Of a stretch of 6,728 bases of DNA, positions 1-6,232 are shown piece by piece. The notes beneath the pieces were generated by a model, which worked only from the letters and a program-made list of their open reading frames with translations, made no database searches and was not told the DNA's origin. Both the position numbers and the translations under genes were made by a program. Within the stretch, counting starts at the first letter, position 1. Every line of letters starts with the position of its first letter. This DNA is from an uncultured Clostridium sp. (GTDB lineage: Bacteria > Bacillota > Clostridia > TANB77 > CAG-508), in NCBI GenBank assembly GCA_900553225.1, contig USCV01000055.1, positions 1 through 6,728 on the forward strand, given 5' to 3'.

Positions 1-48
1 TAAAGAGAAAAAGAAATTATAAGCTCAAAAATAAATAGAAGAAATTTT

Positions 49-94
49 AAAACAGAAAGAGTAATCTTAATTATAAGATTACTCTTTCTGTTTT
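49..94. terminator. Long perfect hairpin, probable bidirectional terminator
   Basis: Arms 49-69 and 74-94 are perfectly complementary over 21 bp, with a 4-base loop (atta, 70-73). The outermost pairs are A:T, so each strand ends the stem in a run of T (TTTT at 91-94 on plus; the complement of 49-52 on minus). It lies 26 bases beyond the stop codon of the minus-strand kinase gene, the right place to end that transcript. By symmetry it could also end a plus-strand transcript entering from the left. The stem is longer than most intrinsic terminators and has moderate GC in its middle part. Confidence 0.8.
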
Positions 95-120
95 GATTTG
101 GAAATTAATGAAACTAAGGA

Positions 121-1068
121 TTAGTGGAACCCAGCCAAATCTTTACAACTGCAAAGGCCTGGTTTGAGTTCTGGGGAAAATCCAGCATAAATATGTCCCC
201 GTGCACCAGCAGATTGAACAACAAATGATGTAGTTTTTGATGCTTCCTCAAAAGCTGTATCAACGAAACGTTTTGTTATTTCTTTATCATTTTTATAGTA
301 TTGGTTAACAAATGATGCCAAAAAAGCATCTCCAGCACCTGTTGTGTCTACAGCATCTAAGACAGCATTTCTAAGGATCTTTCCATATGAACATGAAGAA
401 CTTACAACGATTTCAGCGCCATTTTTACCCCAAGTAATAATAAGTATTTTGGGTTTTAAAATGTCATAAAAGTCTCTATAGTTTCTTAAATTAAAAAGAT
501 CCTTCAAATACATTGCAACTCTCCCGTTCATTTGGATAATTTCAAATTTTCCTATAAGAGAAAGGATGTTCTGTGGAGAAAGAGTTCTACGTACATGACC
601 TAAATCGATAATTTTATCATTAGGTAAAATACTAATGAGCTCTATATCTTGTGGGGTTAAGTGATCAAAGATGATAACATCATTAGATTTAATCTTCGAT
701 ATACAATATTGGTTTGTTGTAAAGCTTTTTTCATACCATGTTGCGTTTCCACATATTGGACAAATCTTGCTTGAAGAAAAGTGTCCATTTTCGAGACTGC
801 TCAAGTGGTAGATTCTGGATTGTGGCATATCAATAATCTTTATATCAGATGTATCAACATACTCACGCTTGAAACCAGCCAATATCATCTGACCAATGAT
901 ATTAGAATTTACTGTACCTATAACTGCGGTAGGATTGCCTAAATAAGCAAGACCCAATAAACAGTTAAATTTAGAAGATCCTCCATCGATGAGAGCCAAT
1001 TTCTTAGGGCTTTTGTAGTAGTAATCTGCGGGTGGGTCACCTGTTACTATGAACCGTAATTTTTCCAT
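121..1068 (-). CDS. PfkB-family (ribokinase-like) sugar/nucleoside kinase
   Basis: A 315-residue cytoplasmic kinase of the ribokinase/PfkB fold, which phosphorylates a sugar, nucleoside or similar alcohol with ATP. The strongest sign is the C-terminal signature DTTGAGDAF (residues 241-249), whose D247 is the expected catalytic base and whose GAGD forms the anion hole. Other matches are GDPPADY near the N terminus, the GG at 29-30 in the substrate-binding region, and TWGKNGAE (212-219), the usual 'T.G..G' strand. Length fits the family. Residues 103-106 form a CPIC pair inside what should be the variable lid region, and CSC lies near the C terminus; these are unusual. The ATG start has AGGAGG (1076-1081) seven bases upstream. 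It is transcribed divergently from the operon at 1201 and looks less AT-rich than it, so it may be host DNA rather than part of the pathway. The substrate cannot be inferred. Confidence 0.85.
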   Translation of the reverse strand: MEKLRFIVTGDPPADYYYKSPKKLALIDGGSSKFNCLLGLAYLGNPTAVIGTVNSNIIGQMILAGFKREYVDTSDIKIIDMPQSRIYHLSSLENGHFSSSKICPICGNATWYEKSFTTNQYCISKIKSNDVIIFDHLTPQDIELISILPNDKIIDLGHVRRTLSPQNILSLIGKFEIIQMNGRVAMYLKDLFNLRNYRDFYDILKPKILIITWGKNGAEIVVSSSCSYGKILRNAVLDAVDTTGAGDAFLASFVNQYYKNDKEITKRFVDTAFEEASKTTSFVVQSAGARGHIYAGFSPELKPGLCSCKDLAGFH

Positions 1069-1075
1069 TAAAATT

Positions 1076-1107
1076 CCTCCTAATAATAAAGTATAATATA
1101 AATTATA
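1076..1107 (-). promoter_or_regulatory. Possible promoter -10 and ribosome binding site of the PfkB kinase gene
   Basis: On the minus strand, a perfect TATAAT lies at 1102-1107. A transcript would then start near 1095, leaving a leader of about 27 bases that contains AGGAGG (1076-1081) seven bases before the ATG. The expected -35 region (about 1125-1130, TACTAT on minus) is a poor match, so the promoter call is tentative; the ribosome binding site is clear. Confidence 0.45.
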
Positions 1108-1150
1108 TCATGAAAATACTAAAAATAGTACTAAAATGAAAAAAAATTAA

Positions 1151-1195
1151 TACATTTATTAGCATAGAACACTATATAAAATAAAAGTTAGGAGG
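1151..1195 (+). promoter_or_regulatory. Weak candidate promoter and strong RBS for the operon
   Basis: The best -10 on the plus strand is TATAAA at 1175-1180 (or TATATA at 1173-1178). The only -35 at about the right distance is a weak TACATT at 1151-1156. A start near 1187 would give a very short leader that still contains the ribosome binding site AGGAGG (1190-1195), five bases before the ATG. The weak -35 suggests an activator or low basal expression; this is inference. The ribosome binding site is certain. Confidence 0.35.
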
Positions 1196-1200
1196 TAGAC

Positions 1201-2421
1201 ATGCAAGAAAACATTGAAATTAAAGCCGAAAGGATTAGAGAAATAGTAAAAAGTGAAAATATAAGAAATATATATTTAAACTTTATAGATTTAAATGGCA
1301 ATATTCGTAGCAAATTGGTAGGAGTAAAAGAATTAATAAATAATACTCATGTTTCATGGAATGATGGAATTAGCATAAATGGTAGATTAATAACTGATTT
1401 TAAAAATAACATACAATCAGATTGGTTAGTATTATTACCTGATGCTGACTCATTTAGAATAATTCCATTTTTAGAAGAAAGTCAAAAATCAGCAATGTTA
1501 ATGTGCCAAATAAAGAACTTTTCGCTAGATAGTAGAGACTTATTAAAAAAAGCGGTTAATCAATTATATACAAAAGAAAAGTGTATTCCAGTAGTAGGAA
1601 CAGAGCTTATATATGAATTCACTTGTAATGGGCAAGATTATTATCATACACTCCCAACTAGCAGTAGTACAATTTTTAATAATTCTTTAGTAGATTGTTT
1701 ATTAGAATCGAAAATAGATGTGGAATATTATATGCCTTATGGCAAAAAGCATAATAGGATTGATTTAGTACCTGATATTGCAACAAATAGCGCAGATAAG
1801 TATACAGTTTCTAAATGGTTTTTAAGAAGCTTAGCTACAAAAGTAAATTATGATATTAAATTTTCAAAACTAGATGAAAATAGTCTTTCATCATTTCCAA
1901 TGCATATAAGTTTATGGGATGAAAATAAGAAAAATAATTTATTTTTCAGTAATGATGATGAATTTGAATTAAGTAATTTGGCAAAAAAATTTATAAACGG
2001 TATTTTACATTTTAATAAATATATTTATGCTGTTACAAAAGCAACAACAAAACAAGAAATGTTAAATTTAATACCAACGTTGTCAATGAATAGAGATAAT
2101 TCACTTATACAAGTTCCTTTATATTTTAAAGAAAAACAAAAAAAGGATAGAGTAGGGTGGAGCAAAAGACTAGTTTATCAAGGTGCTACATCAGATTGTA
2201 ATCATTATCTAGTTTTAGCATGTATATTATATGCAGGAATTTTTGGACTACAAAATTTAAGTGAAAATGAAAAACATATGGAATGTGTTAATCAATATTC
2301 ATGCGAGGAGCTGCTACAAGAAGTAAAAAATAATGAATATTTTATAAAAACAATAGGAGGTGATTTTACAGATTATATTATAAATAAATTAAACTGTAAG
2401 AAAGGAAATTGGAACTTATGA
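1201..2421 (+). CDS. Glutamine synthetase-fold protein with degenerate active site
   Basis: A 406-residue glutamine synthetase (GS) relative, shorter than the usual 440-470. Fold landmarks run in GS order: F-x-D-x-x-G-x-x-R-x-K (28-38), NDGISI (54-59), the 'SD..L.PD' segment with its proline (73-90), VGTELIYEF (132-140), MHISLWD (234-240), NGILHF (266-271), MNRDNS (296-301) and the C-terminal NHYLVLACILYAG (334-346). Active-site residues are largely gone. One Glu of the E-x-E metal pair remains (E135), with Ile137 at the second position. The 'E...GQ.E' metal motif reads Y-G-K-K-H-N-R-I-D (180-188). The first His of H-x-H is Pro233. The 'RIEVRFPD' block has become KRLVYQGATSD (322-332). The loop normally carrying 'NSYKR' and the catalytic flap Glu is much shortened. 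Ordinary GS chemistry is unlikely; an amide ligase using other residues, or a non-catalytic partner, are alternatives. It leads the operon, with a strong RBS, and its TGA overlaps the next ATG. Confidence 0.8.
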   Translation: MQENIEIKAERIREIVKSENIRNIYLNFIDLNGNIRSKLVGVKELINNTHVSWNDGISINGRLITDFKNNIQSDWLVLLPDADSFRIIPFLEESQKSAMLMCQIKNFSLDSRDLLKKAVNQLYTKEKCIPVVGTELIYEFTCNGQDYYHTLPTSSSTIFNNSLVDCLLESKIDVEYYMPYGKKHNRIDLVPDIATNSADKYTVSKWFLRSLATKVNYDIKFSKLDENSLSSFPMHISLWDENKKNNLFFSNDDEFELSNLAKKFINGILHFNKYIYAVTKATTKQEMLNLIPTLSMNRDNSLIQVPLYFKEKQKKDRVGWSKRLVYQGATSDCNHYLVLACILYAGIFGLQNLSENEKHMECVNQYSCEELLQEVKNNEYFIKTIGGDFTDYIINKLNCKKGNWNL

Positions 2422-3443
2422 ATCAAGAATTTTGCTTATTTCAGGTTGATAAAAAAAGAGTAATATGGGAAGTTACTAAGTTTTGCAATTATCATTGCAA
2501 ACATTGCTGTGCATCAGCAGAAATAATAGATACAAAAGACGAACTTAAATTAGATAATTTTATTAAAGCTTTAGATGAAATGAAAGAATATGGAGTAGAA
2601 GAGATATATTTTTCAGGAGGTGAACCATTTTCTAGAAAAGATATATTACAAATATTAAAAAAGGCTGTAGATAATGGCATAAAATGTAATATCTCAACGA
2701 ATGGCTCATTAATTACTGAAAATATTGCTAAAGAATTAAAAAAATTAAACATAAATAAAGTTCATATTAGTCTAGATCACTATGATAAGGAAAAATTCAA
2801 TTCATTCAGAGGCGGAGAATACTTTGAACCAACGATTAATGCAATAAGATTACTAAAAGATAATAATATTTATGTAAGAGTTGGTGCAGTTATATGGAAA
2901 GAAAACGTAAAACAAATAGAAGAAATGATACAATATCTAATTAATTTAAATGTAGATGAAGTTGTTTTTAATTGGTTAATAAAAGTTGGTAGATTAACCA
3001 AAAACGAAGATGTATGTGTTAATATTTCTGAATTTGATTCTACAATTAATAAAATTCGAGAACTAAAGAAGAAATGTGAAAAAAATATAAAAGTATCTAT
3101 GCATAGAAGTTGTAAATTCGAAGATAGTAATCAGATATGTCCAGGAGGAGAAGACTTTTTTTACATTTCACCAGAAGGAAGGCTTGCACCATGTTCATGG
3201 ATAAAGAAAATGGATAAAAATACAATCTCTAAAAATAGTCTAAAAGAAAAGTCTTTTCTTGAAATTGTAAAAGAAGATAATTTCAAGAAATTTAACAATA
3301 TGAAAAATGAAAGAAAAGAAAAATATAAAACTGGGTGTCCAGCAATATGTTTTGAAAGAAATAATACATATTTTTCAAAAGATCCATTATTATTAGAAAA
3401 GGAGGAAAAGTATGGTAAATGTTCTAAATGCATGTCCGTTTAA
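2418..3443 (+). CDS. Radical SAM protein with SPASM-like C-terminal domain (first of two)
   Basis: A 341-residue radical SAM enzyme. CNYHCKHC supplies the C-x3-C-x2-C motif (C23, C27, C30) that binds the 4Fe-4S cluster cleaving S-adenosylmethionine, and SGGEP (66-70) is the SAM-contacting strand. The C-terminal part is SPASM-like: CPGGE...ISPEGRLAPC (C241-C259), then C307, C311 and a terminal CSKC (C335, C338), places for auxiliary iron-sulfur clusters. The spacing is less regular than canonical SPASM, in particular lacking a clear C-x2-C-x5-C-x3-C run. Such enzymes usually modify peptide side chains or backbones. No N-terminal RRE/PqqD domain is present. I chose ATG 2418, which overlaps the upstream TGA (ATGA) and has AAGGAAA nine bases before it; an in-frame TTG at 2409 has no spacing to that site. 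The 3' end overlaps the next gene by 32 bases. It resembles the following gene in the residues around both motifs, so the pair are probably paralogues. Confidence 0.9.
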   Translation: MNQEFCLFQVDKKRVIWEVTKFCNYHCKHCCASAEIIDTKDELKLDNFIKALDEMKEYGVEEIYFSGGEPFSRKDILQILKKAVDNGIKCNISTNGSLITENIAKELKKLNINKVHISLDHYDKEKFNSFRGGEYFEPTINAIRLLKDNNIYVRVGAVIWKENVKQIEEMIQYLINLNVDEVVFNWLIKVGRLTKNEDVCVNISEFDSTINKIRELKKKCEKNIKVSMHRSCKFEDSNQICPGGEDFFYISPEGRLAPCSWIKKMDKNTISKNSLKEKSFLEIVKEDNFKKFNNMKNERKEKYKTGCPAICFERNNTYFSKDPLLLEKEEKYGKCSKCMSV

Positions 3444-4486
3444 TTTAAAAGATGGAAAGGAAAGAATTCTTTGGGAAATAACACCTAGATGTAATATGAA
3501 TTGTAAGCATTGCTTATTTTATATGGGAAATGGAAAAAAATGCTCAGATGAAATTACAATGGAACAAGCATTTGAAATTATAGATAATATTAAAAAAGAT
3601 AAATCTATTAAAGCAATTTGGATTTCGGGGGGAGAGCCATTGCTGAGAAAAGATATTGTGGAAATTTGTAAATATATAAAAGAAGCGGGAATAAAACCGT
3701 CAATTAGTACAAATGGAGTTTTATTAACCGAAGAATTAATAGAAAAGTTATATAATGCTGGTGTAGAATATATGCACCTTAGTATTGATGGCGCAACTGC
3801 ACAAACACATAATAATTTAAGAGGTGTACCACAAGCTTTTGAAATTTTAATGGATAAAATGGAATTATTAAAAACATTTCCAATTAATGTTGGAGCAAGC
3901 TTTATGGTAACAGAAGAAAGCATTGATGAAATAGATGGAGTATTAGAAATTGCAAAAAGTAAAAATTTGAATGTAATTAGTTTTTACCTTGTCGCAGAAC
4001 TTGGAAGAGGAGCAATTAATTTTAAAAAAGAAAAGTTTGATCTAGCGAAAAAACTCTATGAAAAAATAAATTCAATTGATAGAAACAGATATCCAGGTCT
4101 TAAAATCGAAATGTTTAGAGCTAATAGAAGTAACTTAGATGATAACGATATAATCCAAGAATGCAAAGGATATAACTTTTTTAATATAACATATGATGGC
4201 AATTTAGGTGGGTGTCCATGGCTTATGAAATCGGAGCATGCATTTACAGTTCGGAAATTTATTAAATGAAGATTTTATAGTACTAAAAGAAAAATGTTCA
4301 AATGAAATGAAAAAACTTATAAATAATAGGAAAGAAAGAATAGAATATTGCACAAATTGTGACAGAAATAAAGAATGTGGGAAGGGATGTGTAGCTCTTC
4401 AAATAAATGCAAATAATAAACTAAAGGGAATGGATGAAGTGTGTCCAAAAATAAGGAAAGAGGTTTTAGGTATTGAATGTTCTTGA
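3412..4486 (+). CDS. Second radical SAM/SPASM protein, interrupted by a +1 frame change
   Basis: Read as one gene with a single +1 shift, this encodes 357 residues. Frame one holds the radical SAM motif CNMNCKHC (C27, C31, C34), SGGEP (72-76) and the first SPASM part (C251 and GGCPW, C268). It would stop at 4267-4269. The second frame continues GNLLNEDF and then CTNCDRNKECGKGC plus a last DEVC, a textbook SPASM C-x2-C-x5-C-x3-C array. The two parts are clearly halves of one domain. A stop in the second frame at 4205-4207 limits the crossover to about 4208-4266; the natural point is the CGG codon 4252-4254. The ATG has AGGAGG (3400-3405) six bases upstream, within the end of the preceding gene. 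Without the shift the product lacks most auxiliary cluster ligands and is probably inactive. It could be a programmed shift, a fresh mutation or a sequence error. Confidence 0.85.
4252..4255 (+). other. Apparent +1 frameshift site, CGG before GGA-Gly (radical SAM 2)
   Basis: The zero frame reads GTT CGG AAA and runs into TGA at 4267. Skipping one base gives GTT (or GTC), then GGA AAT TTA, which restores 'V-G-N-L-L', the normal SPASM 'GN' segment. The extra base can be assigned to T4251 or C4252. The reading shift is well supported by motif recovery on both sides; its exact point is less certain because about 60 bases are open in both frames. Confidence 0.7.
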
Positions 4487-5520
4487 TTGGAAAAAACGAG
4501 AAGATTTAAATACATATGATTTAGAAATTGGAAATTATATTTTTGAGATTAAAACTTCAAAAAAAATATTTTTATCAGATTATAACAATATAGAACCAAA
4601 TGATAATCTGCCTAAAATTAAAATAAAAATCTGGATAGAGGAAAGTGAAGAATTAAAAAGAGAATTTTATAATAGTTGTAAAGATAAAAAGATATTTGTA
4701 CCAGATGAACTTGCTATATTTTATGAACAGTGCAATAAAAAACTAGAACATAAATATTCATTAAAAAATAAATTTAATAAGTATTATAAAGATAAGGATA
4801 ATATTTTTTTGTGTTTTAATTATATAACAGATAAGTTCTATATTTATTATAAATATGGGATAAATGAGATTTTCATAATTGGAAATGAAAAAAGTTTAGA
4901 AAGAATAATCCTTGACTTTCTAACAGTCAGTAGTATAATATTACCTATACATTCTTTGGCAGTAAAAACCAAAGGCGGTCTTGGAATTTGTATTTTAGGA
5001 GAAAGTCGGGTCAGGTAAAACATCTTTTATGATAAAGCTTATAGAAAGAGGATATCTTTTTCTTACAGATGATGCGCTTTTTATAGATAAAGAAAAAAAT
5101 CTTATAAGAGTAAATACTTTTTTTTCATACAGAAAAAAATATCCTAATAACATAAATTTAGAAGAATATAGTAAAAAAATTAATAATGAAAAAATTATAA
5201 TTGATTTCAAACTAGCAAAAAAATTAATCAATTTAGAATATGCAGATACAATAGAAGACTATATATTTTTTAAGCTAAGTGATATTAAAAAGGTTCAAGA
5301 ATTAAAAGAACCTTTTCCATGTATTCCAAGGGAAAGTTTTTGGTGTTTATCTTTTTTAATAAAACAAAAACAAAATGAATACATTAAAGATATTTTAGAA
5401 AAATCGATTTATGAATGGAATGAGATTACAAAAAATTCTAGATTTATTAAAATTGATTTTCAGGATTTAGAAAAATTCACGAATGAATTTGTAAAACACA
5501 TAGAAAAACTAAGAGGGTGA
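4473..5520 (+). CDS. HPr kinase-like P-loop protein, interrupted by a +1 frame change
   Basis: With one +1 shift this is a 348-residue protein. An N-terminal region of about 155 residues, unassigned, is rich in Lys, Asn, Tyr and aromatic beta-type segments. Then come LPIHSLAV (157-164), GICILGESGSGKTS with the Walker A box (176-183) completed only after the shift, and LTDDALF (197-203), the DD pair typical of HPr kinase/phosphorylase-like domains. The order 'IH..A', Walker A, '.TDD' is the pattern of HPrK-like proteins found in peptide-modification cassettes such as ScmC of the SynChlorMet set; genuine HPrK is excluded as a first choice by context and by the absence of recognisable C-terminal HPrK motifs. 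Its substrate is unknown. The start is probably TTG 4473, overlapping the upstream stop by 14 bases, with AAAGAGG (4457-4463) before it; no ATG lies near in frame. The zero frame stops at 5016-5018, inside the P-loop. Confidence 0.8.
5007..5010 (+). other. Apparent +1 frameshift site, CGG before GGG-Gly, inside Walker A
   Basis: The zero frame reads GAA AGT CGG GTC AGG TAA, destroying the P-loop. Skipping one base gives AGT (or AGC) GGG TCA GGT AAA, that is GESGSGKT. A stop in the new frame at 4996-4998 and the zero-frame stop at 5016-5018 confine the change to a 17-base stretch, so the location is tight. Restart at ATG 5029 could not rescue function because it lies after the Walker A lysine. 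Confidence 0.85.
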
Positions 5521-5524
5521 AAAA

Positions 5525-6193
5525 ATGAAAAAAATGCTTGTTAGCGATTATGACGATACATTTTATACAGATGAGGAAAGTGTCAAAAAAAATGTTAGTA
5601 AGGTAAAAAAATTTAAAGAAAATGGAAATCTTTTTGTTATTGCAACATCAAGAAGTTGGAAATCAATTAGCCAAGAAATAGAAAAGTATAATATTGAATG
5701 TGATTATGTCATTTGTAATGCAGGTGCAATAATTATTGATCCTAAAAAAAATAGTACAATTTATAGTGACTTTTTGAAGCAGGAATATATAACCAAAATC
5801 GAAGAGATAATAAGAAAACAATTAGATGCTGAAGTTACAAGGTTTACAGAAGATGATGGCATTTCAAAAAGCAGAATTTTAGGCTACAAAATAAAAGGTG
5901 ATAGAATAATATTAAGTAATATTATGAATGAGATAAAACAGACTAATATGTGCTTACAAATTATTTATAGCAATGAAAATAAATTATTTATAAACGGAAC
6001 AAGTGCAAAAGAAGATGCAATTGAAGAAATTTATAAATTAGTTAATGAACCAATTAATATCGTGACTGTCGGAGATGATAAAGTAGATATTGGCATGATA
6101 AAAAAGTATGATGGATATAGAATGAAAAACAGTTCAGAAGAAGTAAAAAAGGTAACCAATAAAGAGATTGAAAATGTATATGATATTATATGA
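5525..6193 (+). CDS. Small Cof-type HAD-superfamily phosphatase
   Basis: A 222-residue HAD hydrolase with all four motifs. Motif I is DYDDT (D8 nucleophile, D10 general acid/base). Motif II is ATSRS (T41). Motif III is the lysine in SAKEDAI (K162). Motif IV is GDDKVD (D184, D185, D188) for magnesium. The arrangement, with a substrate cap between motifs II and III (about residues 75-155), is that of the Cof/class IIB group, which removes phosphate from sugar phosphates and related small metabolites; at 222 residues it is shorter than the usual 260-280, so the cap is small. It starts four bases after the HPrK-like gene, with GAGGG just upstream, so it is translationally part of the operon and is its last gene. 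A role in dephosphorylating a pathway intermediate made by the neighbouring kinase-like protein is possible but inferred. Confidence 0.88.
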   Translation: MKKMLVSDYDDTFYTDEESVKKNVSKVKKFKENGNLFVIATSRSWKSISQEIEKYNIECDYVICNAGAIIIDPKKNSTIYSDFLKQEYITKIEEIIRKQLDAEVTRFTEDDGISKSRILGYKIKGDRIILSNIMNEIKQTNMCLQIIYSNENKLFINGTSAKEDAIEEIYKLVNEPINIVTVGDDKVDIGMIKKYDGYRMKNSSEEVKKVTNKEIENVYDII

Positions 6194-6224
6194 AAAACCC
6201 CCTTTTGTGTAATCACAAAGGGGG
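6193..6224 (-). terminator. Intrinsic terminator between convergent genes
   Basis: CCCCC-TTTT-GTG (6198-6209) pairs with CAC-AAA-GGGGG (6214-6224) around a TAAT loop, with one unpaired T. On the minus strand the stem is followed by TTTTT (complement of 6193-6197), so it clearly ends the gene at 6233-6604, whose stop lies eight bases before the stem. On the plus strand the stem is followed by AAAAAC then TTTT, a weaker tail, but it directly follows the operon's last stop codon and probably slows or ends that transcript too. Confidence 0.85.
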
Positions 6225-6232
6225 AAAAACTT

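Noticed and set aside
1..48. TAA at position 1 as the end of an upstream plus-strand gene
   Set aside because: Three bases at the window edge carry no evidence of a coding frame.
1110..1139. Nine-codon frame (MKILKIVLK) as a possible precursor peptide
   Set aside because: No ribosome binding site, too short to carry a leader and core, and made of simple AT-rich codons; chance is sufficient.
2409..2417. TTG at 2409 as start of the first radical SAM gene
   Set aside because: The purine-rich RBS ends directly against it; ATG 2418 has proper spacing and an ATGA overlap with the upstream stop.
2492..2752. Minus-strand open frame inside the first radical SAM gene
   Set aside because: It is antisense to conserved radical SAM sequence and has hydrophobic low-information content with no motif; a shadow.
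3161..3433. Minus-strand open frame over the SPASM-like tail
   Set aside because: Phe/Leu/Ser-rich product typical of reversed Lys/Glu-rich AT-rich coding sequence; a shadow.
3519..3923. Minus-strand 134-codon frame inside the second radical SAM gene
   Set aside because: Antisense to the SGGEP region and without any recognisable domain.
4238..4486. Independent 82-residue protein starting at ATG 4238
   Set aside because: It begins mid-SPASM, has no good ribosome binding site and continues the radical SAM protein; treated as its second part.
4995..5231. Minus-strand frame across the HPrK-like P-loop
   Set aside because: Shadow of the plus-strand gene whose motifs are clear.
5029..5520. Independent 163-residue protein starting at ATG 5029
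   Set aside because: It starts just after the Walker A lysine and threonine, so it is the downstream part of the HPrK-like protein.
3626..6072. Other TCGG sequences (3625, 4231, 6069) as further frameshift sites
   Set aside because: In these the frame continues correctly through ISGGEP, MKSEH and TVGDD, and CGG is not in frame; no shift is needed.
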